A stretch of DNA of 7,041 nt from an uncultured Kineosporia sp. (GCA_937859855.1 CALMAR010000205.1:3964-11004), one strand, 5' to 3'; shown: positions 1 through 6,201, counted from the first letter of the stretch. The notes: generated by a model from the letters alone, not told the origin. Made by a program: numbers and translations.

Positions 1-51
1 CGCAAATTCGACGGGCGGCGGACGCGGCGGCTGCGGCGAGCACGAGCGAGG

Positions 52-69
52 GACGGCGCGGGCGCCGTC
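52..69 (-). terminator. GC-rich hairpin at the end of rplI, possible weak terminator
   Basis: A perfect 7-bp inverted repeat, GACGGCG (52-58) and CGCCGTC (63-69), has a 4-nt loop and overlaps the rplI stop codon (68-70). No T-tract follows in the transcription direction. It could be a GC-only terminator of the type proposed for actinobacteria or simply chance in this composition. The rest of 1-51 holds nothing I can identify. Confidence 0.25.
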
Positions 70-514
70 AGGTGGAGACGACCGTGACGGCCACCTTCGC
101 CTGGACCTCCGGATGCAGTCGGACGTGCACGGTGTAGTCGCCGAGGTTCTTGATCGGCTGGGTCAGCTCGACCTTGCGGCGGTCGACCTGCATGCCGCCG
201 GCCTGGGCGATCGCCGAGGCGACGTCGGCGGGGGTGACCGCACCGAACAGGCGGCCCGAGGCACCCGCCTTGACCGGCAGCCGAACCGGCTTGGCCTCCA
301 GCGAGTCACGGACCCGCTGGGCCTCCTCGAGGCTGGCGAACTCGCGCGCCGTACGGGCCTTGCGGATCGAGGCGACCTGCTTCTCGCCGCCCTTGGTCCA
401 GGTCACGGCGAGGCCCCGCGGGACGAGGTAGTTGCGGCCGTAGCCGTCCTTGACCTCGACCACGTCGCCGGGGGTGCCCAGGCCGGTCACTTCCTGCGTG
501 AGGATCAGCTTCAT
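68..514 (-). CDS. rplI: 50S ribosomal protein L9
   Basis: L9 is a two-domain 50S protein that binds 23S rRNA near the base of the L1 stalk and helps keep the reading frame. The 148-aa product is the usual length. The N-terminal RNA-binding domain carries the L9 signature at residues 13-36 (GTPGDVVEV, then [13 protein letters not shown]). A charged connecting helix spans about residues 41-75, and the C-terminal domain starts near GRLFGAVT (residues 87-94). The ATG start is supported by AGGAGG at 524-529, 9 nt upstream. That Shine-Dalgarno sequence begins in the last base of the rpsR stop codon and the gap between the genes is 14 nt, so translation is probably coupled to rpsR. It is the last gene of the rpsF-ssb-rpsR-rplI operon visible here. 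Identification is firm. Confidence 0.98.
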   Translation of the reverse strand: MKLILTQEVTGLGTPGDVVEVKDGYGRNYLVPRGLAVTWTKGGEKQVASIRKARTAREFASLEEAQRVRDSLEAKPVRLPVKAGASGRLFGAVTPADVASAIAQAGGMQVDRRKVELTQPIKNLGDYTVHVRLHPEVQAKVAVTVVST

Positions 515-528
515 GACCTCTGCCCTCC

Positions 529-765
529 TCAGCGAGCGGAGCTGGAGTAGGGCAGCAGGGCCATCTCGCGGGCGTTCTTCACCGCACGGGCGATGTCACG
601 CTGCTGCTGCACGGTCACCCCGGTGACCCGGCGGGCACGGATCTTGCCGCGGTCGGAGATGAACTTCCGCAGCAGGGTGGTGTCCTTGTAGTCGACCAGC
701 TCGACCTTCGCGGCTCTGAGCGGGTTCTGCTTCTTCTTCGGCTTCCGCACGGGCGGCTTGGCCAT
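529..765 (-). CDS. rpsR: 30S ribosomal protein S18, cysteine-free (zinc-independent) form
   Basis: S18 binds the 30S platform as a partner of S6. The 78-aa product has the family core [17 protein letters not shown] (residues 26-42), then RARRVTG and a C-terminal ending [15 protein letters not shown]. The start ATG has AAGGAG at 774-779, 8 nt upstream. It lies 30 nt after ssb and 14 nt before rplI. The protein contains no cysteine at all. The CxxC near residue 13 and the later cysteine after RVTG, which bind zinc in the C+ forms of many actinobacteria, are replaced (QNPL and GVTV). This is therefore the C- form, even though it sits in the primary operon rather than with the extra zinc-starvation ribosomal genes. 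Family assignment is firm; zinc independence is inferred from the missing ligands. Confidence 0.98.
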   Translation of the reverse strand: MAKPPVRKPKKKQNPLRAAKVELVDYKDTTLLRKFISDRGKIRARRVTGVTVQQQRDIARAVKNAREMALLPYSSSAR

Positions 766-795
766 GATCTTTACTCCTTGGAATCAGTTCTGGGA

Positions 796-1326
796 TCAGA
801 AGGGCGGGTCGTCCTGGCTGCCGCTGAAGCCGCCACCGGACGGGCCGGTCGCCCATGGGTCGTCGGACTGCCCACCACCGCCACCGGACCCACCGGAGGC
901 ACCACCGGACCCGCCGCCGGAATAGCCGCCACCGCCGCCGGAGAACCCGCCGCCGCCGCCACGCTGGGTCTTGTTGACCTTCGCGGTCGCGTAGCGCAGC
1001 GACGGGCCGAGCTCGTCGACCTCCAGCTCGTTGACGGTGCGCTTCTCGCCTTCCTTGGTCTCGTACGACCGCGACTTCAGCCGGCCCGTGACGATCACGC
1101 GGGAGCCGCGCTGCAGCGACTCGGCGACGTTCTCCGCCGCGTCCCGCCACACGGAGCAGCGCATGAACAGCGTCTCGCCGTCCTTCCACTCGTTCGACTG
1201 CCGGTCGAACGTGCGCGGCGTGCTGGCCACGGTGAAGTTGGCCACCGCGGCGCCGGAGGGGGTGAACCGCAGTTCGGGGTCGTTGGTCAGGTTGCCGATG
1301 AGCGTCAGCGTCGTGTCGCCAGCCAT
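796..1326 (-). CDS. ssb: Single-stranded DNA-binding protein SSB
   Basis: SSB coats single-stranded DNA during replication, repair and recombination, and recruits partner enzymes through its C-terminal tip. The 176-aa product has an OB-fold at about residues 1-112: [17 protein letters not shown] at the start, W47 and W60 as likely DNA-stacking tryptophans, and [14 protein letters not shown] glycine-rich linker covers about residues 122-152, and the tip ends DDPPF, matching the conserved acidic D-D-x-P-F motif. The reading frame stays open upstream to 1725, but that extension runs through rpsF in another frame. The ATG at 1326 is chosen because the OB-fold begins there and GGAG (1333-1336) lies 6 nt upstream. 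The gap to rpsF is 32 nt and to rpsR 30 nt, consistent with one transcript. Confidence 0.98.
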   Translation of the reverse strand: MAGDTTLTLIGNLTNDPELRFTPSGAAVANFTVASTPRTFDRQSNEWKDGETLFMRCSVWRDAAENVAESLQRGSRVIVTGRLKSRSYETKEGEKRTVNELEVDELGPSLRYATAKVNKTQRGGGGGFSGGGGGYSGGGSGGASGGSGGGGGQSDDPWATGPSGGGFSGSQDDPPF

Positions 1327-1358
1327 ACGGGTCTCCGTGTGTTCGGTGGTGGTGAAGC

Positions 1359-1649
1359 TCAGCGCGCCTCGGGGCGCATCAACTTGGTGCGCAGCACCGA
1401 CTCGTTGAGGTTGAGCTGGCGGTCCAGCTCCTTGGCGTCGGCGGGCTCGGTGGTCATGTTGACCACCGCGTAGATGCCCTCGTGCTTCTTCTTGATCTCG
1501 TAGGCCAGGCGGCGCCGGCCCCAGATGTCGACCGTGTCCACCGAGCCGCCGCCCTTGCGGATGACGTTCAGGAACTTGTCCAACGACGGGGCGACGGTCC
1601 GCTCCTCGAGTTCCGGATCGAGAATGACCATCAGTTCGTACTGACGCAT
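1359..1649 (-). CDS. rpsF: 30S ribosomal protein S6
   Basis: S6 assembles with S18 on the central domain of 16S rRNA. The product begins [16 protein letters not shown] and contains the S6 signature [20 protein letters not shown] at about residues 41-60. The 96-aa length is normal for the family. A GTG at 1661 would add four residues (GTG GGT TCA CAC), but that GTG directly abuts the AGGAGG Shine-Dalgarno sequence (1661-1666) and cannot use it. ATG at 1649 lies 11 nt downstream of it and gives the conserved N-terminus. It is the first gene of the ribosomal operon and is preceded by a leader of about 100 nt that can fold over its ribosome binding site. Identification is firm. Confidence 0.98.
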   Translation of the reverse strand: MRQYELMVILDPELEERTVAPSLDKFLNVIRKGGGSVDTVDIWGRRRLAYEIKKKHEGIYAVVNMTTEPADAKELDRQLNLNESVLRTKLMRPEAR

Positions 1650-1660
1650 GTGTGAACCCA

Positions 1661-1666
1661 CCTCCT
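1661..1666 (-). promoter_or_regulatory. Shine-Dalgarno sequence of rpsF
   Basis: A perfect AGGAGG on the minus strand, 11 nt before ATG 1649. It decides the rpsF start against the in-frame GTG at 1661. It is complementary to CCTCCT at 1698-1703 of the same leader. Confidence 0.85.
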
Positions 1667-1703
1667 CTGGTCTGGTCGGTCACGGTCGGTCCGTGACAGG
1701 AGG
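1661..1703 (-). promoter_or_regulatory. rpsF leader structure that can sequester the SD; candidate S6:S18 autoregulatory element
   Basis: Seen in the sequence: in the transcript direction, CCTCCT (1703-1698) is followed directly by a 7-bp hairpin. Its arms are GTCACGG (1697-1691) and CCGTGAC (1685-1679), and its loop is ACCGA. Twelve unpaired-looking bases (CGACCAGACCAG) follow, then the Shine-Dalgarno AGGAGG (1666-1661). CCTCCT and AGGAGG are perfectly complementary, so the outer helix would hide the ribosome binding site while the inner hairpin presents CCG in its loop. Known: in many bacteria the S6:S18 complex represses its own mRNA through a leader motif with a conserved CCG. Inferred: this leader may be such an element. 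I have not matched it to a covariance model. Confidence 0.45.
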
Positions 1704-1761
1704 GTCGTGCGTCGGCGCCGGTCACCTGCCGATGACTCGGGGTGGACGGCGCAGCCGGTAC

Positions 1762-1788
1762 ACCCTAGCCGGGACGGCGCCCGGTCAC
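1762..1788 (-). promoter_or_regulatory. Candidate promoter of the rpsF operon
   Basis: On the minus strand TAGGGT (1767-1762) fits the actinobacterial -10 pattern TANNNT. A TGAC-containing -35-like element, GTGACC (1788-1783), lies upstream with a short 15-nt spacer. A start near 1755 would give a leader of about 105 nt before rpsF. The -35 element overlaps the stop codon of the preceding 110-aa gene (1787-1785), so read-through from the envelope genes is also possible. The spacer is shorter than the ideal 17 nt, which lowers confidence. Confidence 0.4.
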
Positions 1789-2117
1789 CGAATCGGTATC
1801 CCCGACCGCCGACGCCGGCCGGCGACGAGGAGGACGAAGGGCTCCATCACCAGCAGCACGATCCACAACCCGAGGCCCAGGAAACCGTTGCCGGCCCAGA
1901 CCGCGAATCCGTGCGTCGGCGGGGCGTAGACGTGCGTGTCCTGCGGGGGTGGCACCCTCAGAGCCAGCCACACGAAGCACCCGGCGGAGGCCACCGGCAA
2001 CCCGGCCAGGACCAGCCACCGCGCCGCGCCTCCCGATCTGCCGTGCCACGCCCGCGTGGCGTGCACCGTCCAGAGCACCAGGCCCACGGCGGGCAGCACG
2101 AACGAGCTCACGGTCAC
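1785..2117 (-). CDS. Small integral membrane protein, family not recognised
   Basis: The product has 110 aa and I do not recognise its family. It shows three hydrophobic segments, at about residues 5-21, 34-53 and 76-99. A polar loop between the second and third (about 54-72) is rich in proline and histidine (PPPQDTHVYAPPTH). The C-terminus is basic (GRRRR, residues 100-104) and probably faces the cytoplasm. The start is uncertain: GTG at 2117 and GTG two codons later are both possible, and neither has a clear Shine-Dalgarno sequence. It begins about 31 nt after the 780-aa gene, so co-transcription is likely, and the rpsF promoter candidate overlaps its end. The frame reads as a genuine gene because its hydrophobic segments are coherent and the competing frames give arginine-rich shadows. 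The function is unknown. Confidence 0.7.
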   Translation of the reverse strand: MTVSSFVLPAVGLVLWTVHATRAWHGRSGGAARWLVLAGLPVASAGCFVWLALRVPPPQDTHVYAPPTHGFAVWAGNGFLGLGLWIVLLVMEPFVLLVAGRRRRSGIPIR

Positions 2118-2148
2118 ACCCTGACCGGTCCGGAACCGAATCGGCTCC

Positions 2149-4491
2149 TCATGCCACGAACTTGTTCAGGATCACGTCGGCCAGGGCGTTGGCCACGCCG
2201 TCGAAAAGGCTTGCGTGCAGCGAGGTCGCCACGCCGATCGGCACGTTCGTGCTCTTCAGCCACAAGGGTCCGCGGGCGGCGTCGAACTGCACGTCCGAGT
2301 TCTGCAGGAACACCTTCTTGAAGGCCGAGCGCATGGTGGCCGAGGAACCGAACCGGGCGGTGATGAACTCCTGGTACTTGCTCTTCGCGGCAGCGGAGGA
2401 CGCGTACCGGGCGGTCAGCGCATCGGAGACCTTCAGGCTGGACGTCTTGGTGATCGCCAGACCGACCACCATGGCATCCACGTCGGCCAGCATGTCACCG
2501 GCGGAGAAGGATTCCAGCCCGGCGTTGTTGCCGATCTGCCTGTAGGCGTAGGCGTAGGCGTTCGCGTCGGTGACACCGGCGTTGTAGCAGTCCGCACTCG
2601 CCGTGATCTGGTCGCCCGCCCAGCCGCCGAAGTCCACCATCGTCGGGGAGGACTTGTCCGAGGACAGCGAATGCGCGAAGACCGCGCCGAGGGACGCGCC
2701 GAAGTGCTGGATGTCGCACAGGTACCCGGTCTTCGGGCACCGCAGGCTGCCGGGAGCCGGCCGGCCCTTGGCCGCCGCGCAGGCCGCGATGAAGCCGCCG
2801 TCGATCCCGCCACTGACGGCGTCGAAGTCCAGACCGGCGTAACGGCCGTCGATGTAGGTGCGCAGGTACTGGGCGGTCAGCTGCGCCACCGTGTAGCCGG
2901 TGTGGCTGGACCGCCAGCTCGTGGCCTGCGCCTCCACCCACCTGACCCAGGTGAAGAAGGCGGCGTTCTGGTCGATCGGCGTCGTCAACGACGAGATGCC
3001 GGTGTCACGACCGGACTTGACGTCGTTGTCGACGTCGATCTGGCCGGCCGCTCCGGATGCCAGGGTGAGCGTCTTGATCTGGTCGAACGCCCAGTTGGCG
3101 GGCAGCGGGAAGCCGAGGTTTCCGCTGTAGCCGGTGGACATCCCGCTGACGAAACTGCTGATCGCACCGCCGGCGTCGCAGACCATGGAACAGATGTTCC
3201 GGCTGCCGTAGACCCCGATCGAGTAGCGGTTCCCCAGGCCCTCGAAGGAGGAGGCGATCGCCCGGAAGTACGGGATGATGTTGCTGCGCACCTCGTCGGC
3301 GGTGGCGTCGTAGTCGACGGCGAAGTAGATCAGCGATCCCCGGGGCAGGCCGAGCGCCAGCGCGTTGCTGTGTGCGGCCTGGGCCTGGGCCGTACCGTGC
3401 GCCTGGTCGAACAGGTTCAGCGCGTTGTTCGACTCCTGGTAGATCGGGAAGAACGTCAGGCCGTTGGCGAGGATCACCTGGATCTCCGTCGCCGTCAGGA
3501 TCTTGTCCGATCCACCGGCCAGGTAGCGTCCGACCGTCTGGTAACCGGCTGCCTTGACCGCCTTGGCCCGCGCGTCGTTCAGCGGCGTCCGGCAGTCGCA
3601 GGCCTTGCCCGCCCGGTCCGGATCACCGGTGGACACCAGCAGGCTGCACCAGGTCTGGTAGTCGCCCTTGCCGGTGGTCGGCAGCAGGCAGAACTGCTGG
3701 AAGGCCGTGGTGACGGCGGAGGTCGTGCTGGTGAACGTGGAACTGCTCCAGTCGACGCCGCTGCGGCCGTTGAAGATCAGCGCAGCCTTGAACAGCGTGA
3801 CGAAGTGGGTGGTGCCGGAGTCGGTCGTGCCCACGCCGACCGTGCCCTTGGTCTTCAGACCGTCCTTGGTGGCCGGCCCGAACACCCCGTTGGCGACGCC
3901 GTCCGCCAGACCGATCGAGTACTGGATCGCCAGCATCAGGCCCTGCTGGACGTTCCGGGAGAAGAACCCGTCGCAGGGCACGATCTGGAAGTCCTGCCGG
4001 GACACGTAGGTGAGGTTCATCCACCGCTGCACCGACCGGACCTGCGCGTCACCCCCGGCCAGCAGCACGTAGGCGTCCATGGTGAGCAGCGCCTTCATCT
4101 CCTTGGCGGAGACCGAATTGTTCGTCCCGGAGGCGATGAAACCCATGTCCGTCTTCCAGGCCACCAGCCCGGCCTGGGTCGGCGTCCCGAAGAGGCCGTC
4201 CTCGAAACCGCCGGAGTACCCCTTGCAGTAGAGCCCGGACTCGACGATGATCTTGACGTTCACGTTGGCCGTGGCCGCCGAGACCGGGCCGAAGGCAATC
4301 ATCTTCGCCATCGTGGTGTCGCCGAAATTGTCCGACAGCGCGGTGATCCCCAGCTCGTGCTGCAGACCCCGGGTCAGCGAGTGCATGGTGGCCCAGCCGG
4401 TGATCCCGTCCTCCGCGCACGCCACGTACCCGCTGACGTTCTTGTATGTGGCGTTCACCCACTGCTGGGCCTGCTGCACCCGCAGATCCAT
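2149..4491 (-). CDS. Multi-domain protein: four peptidoglycan-binding-like units, Rv2525c-like (DUF1906) glycoside-hydrolase-like domain, unknown C-terminal domain
   Basis: The product has 780 aa. Residues about 3-145 and 150-290 look like two copies of a tandem peptidoglycan-binding-like pair (VQQAQQWVNATY with DGITGW; VQRWMNLTY with DGFFSR and NGVFGPATKDGL). Residues about 298-500 match the Rv2525c/DUF1906 GH25-like barrel: CDCRTPL with D299, TVGRYLAGG (319-327), FFPIYQES (347-354), IYFAVDYDAT with D393 and D395, YSIGVYGS (423-430), WAFDQI (467-472) and GQIDVDND (483-490). Residues about 508-780 form a domain I cannot assign, with LCDIQHFGAS and MVDFGGWAGDQI as landmarks. ATG 4491 has GGGAG 6 nt upstream. 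No signal peptide or membrane segment is visible, although the domains suggest wall polymers as substrate and there are 13 cysteines. It lies 18 nt behind the Tat-substrate gene. Wall hydrolysis or binding is inferred, not shown. Confidence 0.9.
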   Translation of the reverse strand: MDLRVQQAQQWVNATYKNVSGYVACAEDGITGWATMHSLTRGLQHELGITALSDNFGDTTMAKMIAFGPVSAATANVNVKIIVESGLYCKGYSGGFEDGLFGTPTQAGLVAWKTDMGFIASGTNNSVSAKEMKALLTMDAYVLLAGGDAQVRSVQRWMNLTYVSRQDFQIVPCDGFFSRNVQQGLMLAIQYSIGLADGVANGVFGPATKDGLKTKGTVGVGTTDSGTTHFVTLFKAALIFNGRSGVDWSSSTFTSTTSAVTTAFQQFCLLPTTGKGDYQTWCSLLVSTGDPDRAGKACDCRTPLNDARAKAVKAAGYQTVGRYLAGGSDKILTATEIQVILANGLTFFPIYQESNNALNLFDQAHGTAQAQAAHSNALALGLPRGSLIYFAVDYDATADEVRSNIIPYFRAIASSFEGLGNRYSIGVYGSRNICSMVCDAGGAISSFVSGMSTGYSGNLGFPLPANWAFDQIKTLTLASGAAGQIDVDNDVKSGRDTGISSLTTPIDQNAAFFTWVRWVEAQATSWRSSHTGYTVAQLTAQYLRTYIDGRYAGLDFDAVSGGIDGGFIAACAAAKGRPAPGSLRCPKTGYLCDIQHFGASLGAVFAHSLSSDKSSPTMVDFGGWAGDQITASADCYNAGVTDANAYAYAYRQIGNNAGLESFSAGDMLADVDAMVVGLAITKTSSLKVSDALTARYASSAAAKSKYQEFITARFGSSATMRSAFKKVFLQNSDVQFDAARGPLWLKSTNVPIGVATSLHASLFDGVANALADVILNKFVA

Positions 4492-4509
4492 CGGACACTC
4501 CCTTGCGAC

Positions 4510-5562
4510 TCAGGCGAATCTGGCCCTGGACTCCGCGTCGTAGATGCTGTTCTGGTTGACCACCGACTCCAGGTACGTGGTCCGCTGGGTGCCGCGCCGC
4601 TCGGCCGGGCCGACCACGCCGACCATCGGGTGCTTGATGCCGGACAGGGCGCCGACCGGGTCGGCCGGGGTGACGGCGAGCCGCAGCTGGATCTGCTCCC
4701 CCATCGGCAGGTGCGCGTGCGCCGTCCACTCCAGCGCCCTGACCGCCGCCGTCGAGACGTCCTCGGCGGACCCGGACACGCGCCGGCCGCCCAGCGTCCG
4801 GGCGTCCTGCAGGGAGATCGACCGGACGACGTGCGGATCGGCCACCACCCGGACCCGGTAACCCGCGGGCACCGCTCCCGGGCCCGTCGAGCGCACGGAG
4901 GCGACCCGGGCACAGTAGGAACGGAAGCCGCCGCCCCACTCGAGCGGCTGCCACAGCACGCCCGCCTCGCAACCCCACGGCTGCCCGGCGACCGGCTCCG
5001 ACCGCCGTCCCCCGAGGTGGGCGCGCCTGCGCGTTCCGGCGCGCTGCGTCACCGAGGCCTGGACGTCGCCGTAGTCGCGCAGGATGTCGAGTGGATAGCG
5101 CCGCGGTCGCAGGTGGCCCACGACGACGGTGGTCGAGCCACCGGCCGGGATCGCTTCGTCCACCCGGACCTTCACAGTGGTCAGGCCGGTCTGCGGGTCC
5201 GTGACCACCGACTGTCTGGAGGCCGCCAGCGCCGTGGCGCCGTGAGCGGCCGTGACCGTCTGCGCCAGCTCGTACAGCCGGGGGTCGTACTCCAGGGCGA
5301 CGATCGACCCGGCCTCGATCGACGTGGCGCCCTTCACCGTGACGCCGAGATCGTTCGGTGCGATCACCGACTGGCTGGAACCGGGCACCAGCACGGCCGA
5401 TCGACCCGCAGTGGTGGGACCGACCGAGAGGTCGCCGTCCGCGGTCGCGGCGGCCTGGGCATGACTCTCGACACCCAGCGTCACGGTCGCCGCGAGGGCT
5501 CCCGCCGCTGCCCACCTGAGCACGGCCCGCCGTCCCACGGCCGCCGAGACCACGTCATCCAC
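4510..5562 (-). CDS. Tat-exported protein of unknown family
   Basis: The product has 350 aa from GTG 5562. That start is preferred because GAGG lies 7 nt upstream and it places a twin-arginine signal at the N-terminus: GRRAVLR (residues 10-16), a moderately hydrophobic stretch to about residue 31, and an AQA cleavage site ending at residue 37. An earlier in-frame ATG at 5643 would put 27 arginine- and proline-rich residues before it. The mature part is rich in valine, threonine and alanine with alternating hydrophobic residues (TSIEAGSIVALEYDP; TTVKVRVDEAIPAGGSTTVVV), which suggests beta-sandwich folds. It has two cysteines, C198 and C217, close enough for a disulfide. I recognise no catalytic motif. 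Only 18 nt separate it from the 780-aa gene. Tat export implies that it folds, or binds a partner, in the cytoplasm before transport. The molecular function is unknown. Confidence 0.85.
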   Translation of the reverse strand: MDDVVSAAVGRRAVLRWAAAGALAATVTLGVESHAQAAATADGDLSVGPTTAGRSAVLVPGSSQSVIAPNDLGVTVKGATSIEAGSIVALEYDPRLYELAQTVTAAHGATALAASRQSVVTDPQTGLTTVKVRVDEAIPAGGSTTVVVGHLRPRRYPLDILRDYGDVQASVTQRAGTRRRAHLGGRRSEPVAGQPWGCEAGVLWQPLEWGGGFRSYCARVASVRSTGPGAVPAGYRVRVVADPHVVRSISLQDARTLGGRRVSGSAEDVSTAAVRALEWTAHAHLPMGEQIQLRLAVTPADPVGALSGIKHPMVGVVGPAERRGTQRTTYLESVVNQNSIYDAESRARFA

Positions 5563-5667
5563 AGGCACACCTCTCTGAGGTCGGTGAAGCTGCCGGGCGG
5601 ACACGGGACGTCCCGCCGGTCGTCGTGCCGGCCCCTCGGGCATCGCCCGGGTGAGTGGGACCGCAGC
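5563..5667 (-). other. Intergenic gap with a 12-bp palindrome and small hairpins
   Basis: The 105 bp between the two secreted-protein genes hold a perfect 12-bp palindrome, CGGGACGTCCCG (5604-5615). They also hold a 5-bp hairpin with an 8-nt loop (arms 5615-5619 and 5628-5632) and a 5-bp hairpin with a 3-nt loop (arms 5637-5641 and 5645-5649). No T-tract follows on the transcribed strand, so these are not convincing terminators. The palindrome could be an operator, but in such GC-rich DNA chance is a fair explanation. The Shine-Dalgarno GAGG of the downstream gene is at 5570-5573. Confidence 0.3.
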
Positions 5668-6144
5668 TCAGTTCGGCCAGCCCGAGGGCAGCCTGACGCA
5701 GCCGCTGTGCGGCGGGGTGACCGAGTCGCTGATGTAGGTGAAACGCGGCCAGAGCAGCACCTTGCGGGTGTTCGGCCCGAACTCGCCGTCGGCGGTGACG
5801 TGCTCCTTGCCCTGGGCGTACTTCAGCGCACTCTTGGTGGCGGGCCCGAAGGCGCCGTCCGCGGAGATGCTCCGGCTGTAGCAGTACTTCAGCGCCCACT
5901 GCAGGGACTTGACCGGGTGCGGCAGGTCGTCGTTCTTCGCGTCGGTCTGGCCGCTGGCCATGGTGCACCAGCCGTCGGCACGGACGGACCCGAACGGGAT
6001 CGAGATGTAGTACGACCCCGAGTTGTCCCAGAAGAGCGTGTCGCACTTCTTCAGCGCCGCCGCCTGTGCGGGACCGGCGATCGCGACCAGCGATGCCAGC
6101 GACAGCAACGCGGCGATGAGCAGCGGCAAGGACTTACGCGTCAC
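5668..6144 (-). CDS. Secreted peptidoglycan-binding-like protein
   Basis: The product has 158 aa from GTG 6144. That start has an AGGGGG Shine-Dalgarno sequence (6150-6155) 5 nt upstream and gives a classic Sec signal: TRKS, a hydrophobic core at residues 6-23, then PAQA with cleavage after A28. An ATG at 6171 in the same frame lacks a ribosome binding site and would spoil the signal. The mature chain has a peptidoglycan-binding-like fold (PG_binding_1 type) at about residues 76-134. It shows VKSLQWALKY, then two DGxFGPxT turns: DGAFGPAT (97-104) and DGEFGPNT (119-126). Four cysteines (34, 60, 88, 149) could form two disulfides outside the cell. There is no catalytic domain, so it is probably a wall-binding or accessory protein rather than a hydrolase. 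It appears to start the envelope gene run. Confidence 0.88.
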   Translation of the reverse strand: MTRKSLPLLIAALLSLASLVAIAGPAQAAALKKCDTLFWDNSGSYYISIPFGSVRADGWCTMASGQTDAKNDDLPHPVKSLQWALKYCYSRSISADGAFGPATKSALKYAQGKEHVTADGEFGPNTRKVLLWPRFTYISDSVTPPHSGCVRLPSGWPN

Positions 6145-6173
6145 CTGAACCCCCTGAGGCGTGTGCACCATCC

Positions 6174-6201
6174 GTTACGGGTGGTTTCGGCTGATGTTTC
6201 C
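6174..6201 (-). promoter_or_regulatory. Candidate ECF-sigma-type promoter upstream of the secreted peptidoglycan-binding-like gene
   Basis: On the minus strand GGAAAC (6201-6196) and CGTAAC (6179-6174) are 16 nt apart. That recalls the GGAAC / CGTN elements of ECF sigma factors such as Streptomyces SigE, which respond to envelope stress. Transcription would start roughly 20-25 nt before GTG 6144. Both elements deviate from consensus and I see no strong housekeeping -10/-35 pair in the 6145-6275 gap. This is a weak suggestion only. Confidence 0.22.

Noticed and set aside
820..960. Dense CCG/CCACC repeats that look like a minisatellite
   Set aside because: They are the coding sequence for the SSB glycine-rich linker; GGN codon runs explain them and the units are not regular.
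778..1473. Plus-strand frame of 231 codons across ssb
   Set aside because: It is antisense to ssb and the end of rpsF, and its composition mirrors the glycine-rich linker. There is no independent support.
1327..1725. N-terminal extension of ssb to 1725
   Set aside because: The extra 133 residues overlap rpsF out of frame and resemble no protein. ATG 1326 has a good Shine-Dalgarno sequence and starts the OB-fold exactly.
4049..5515. 488-codon minus-strand open frame overlapping the Tat-protein gene and the 780-aa gene
   Set aside because: It crosses two genes that have ribosome binding sites and recognisable domains or signal, and its translation is arginine/glycine-rich with no motif. It is an out-of-frame shadow.
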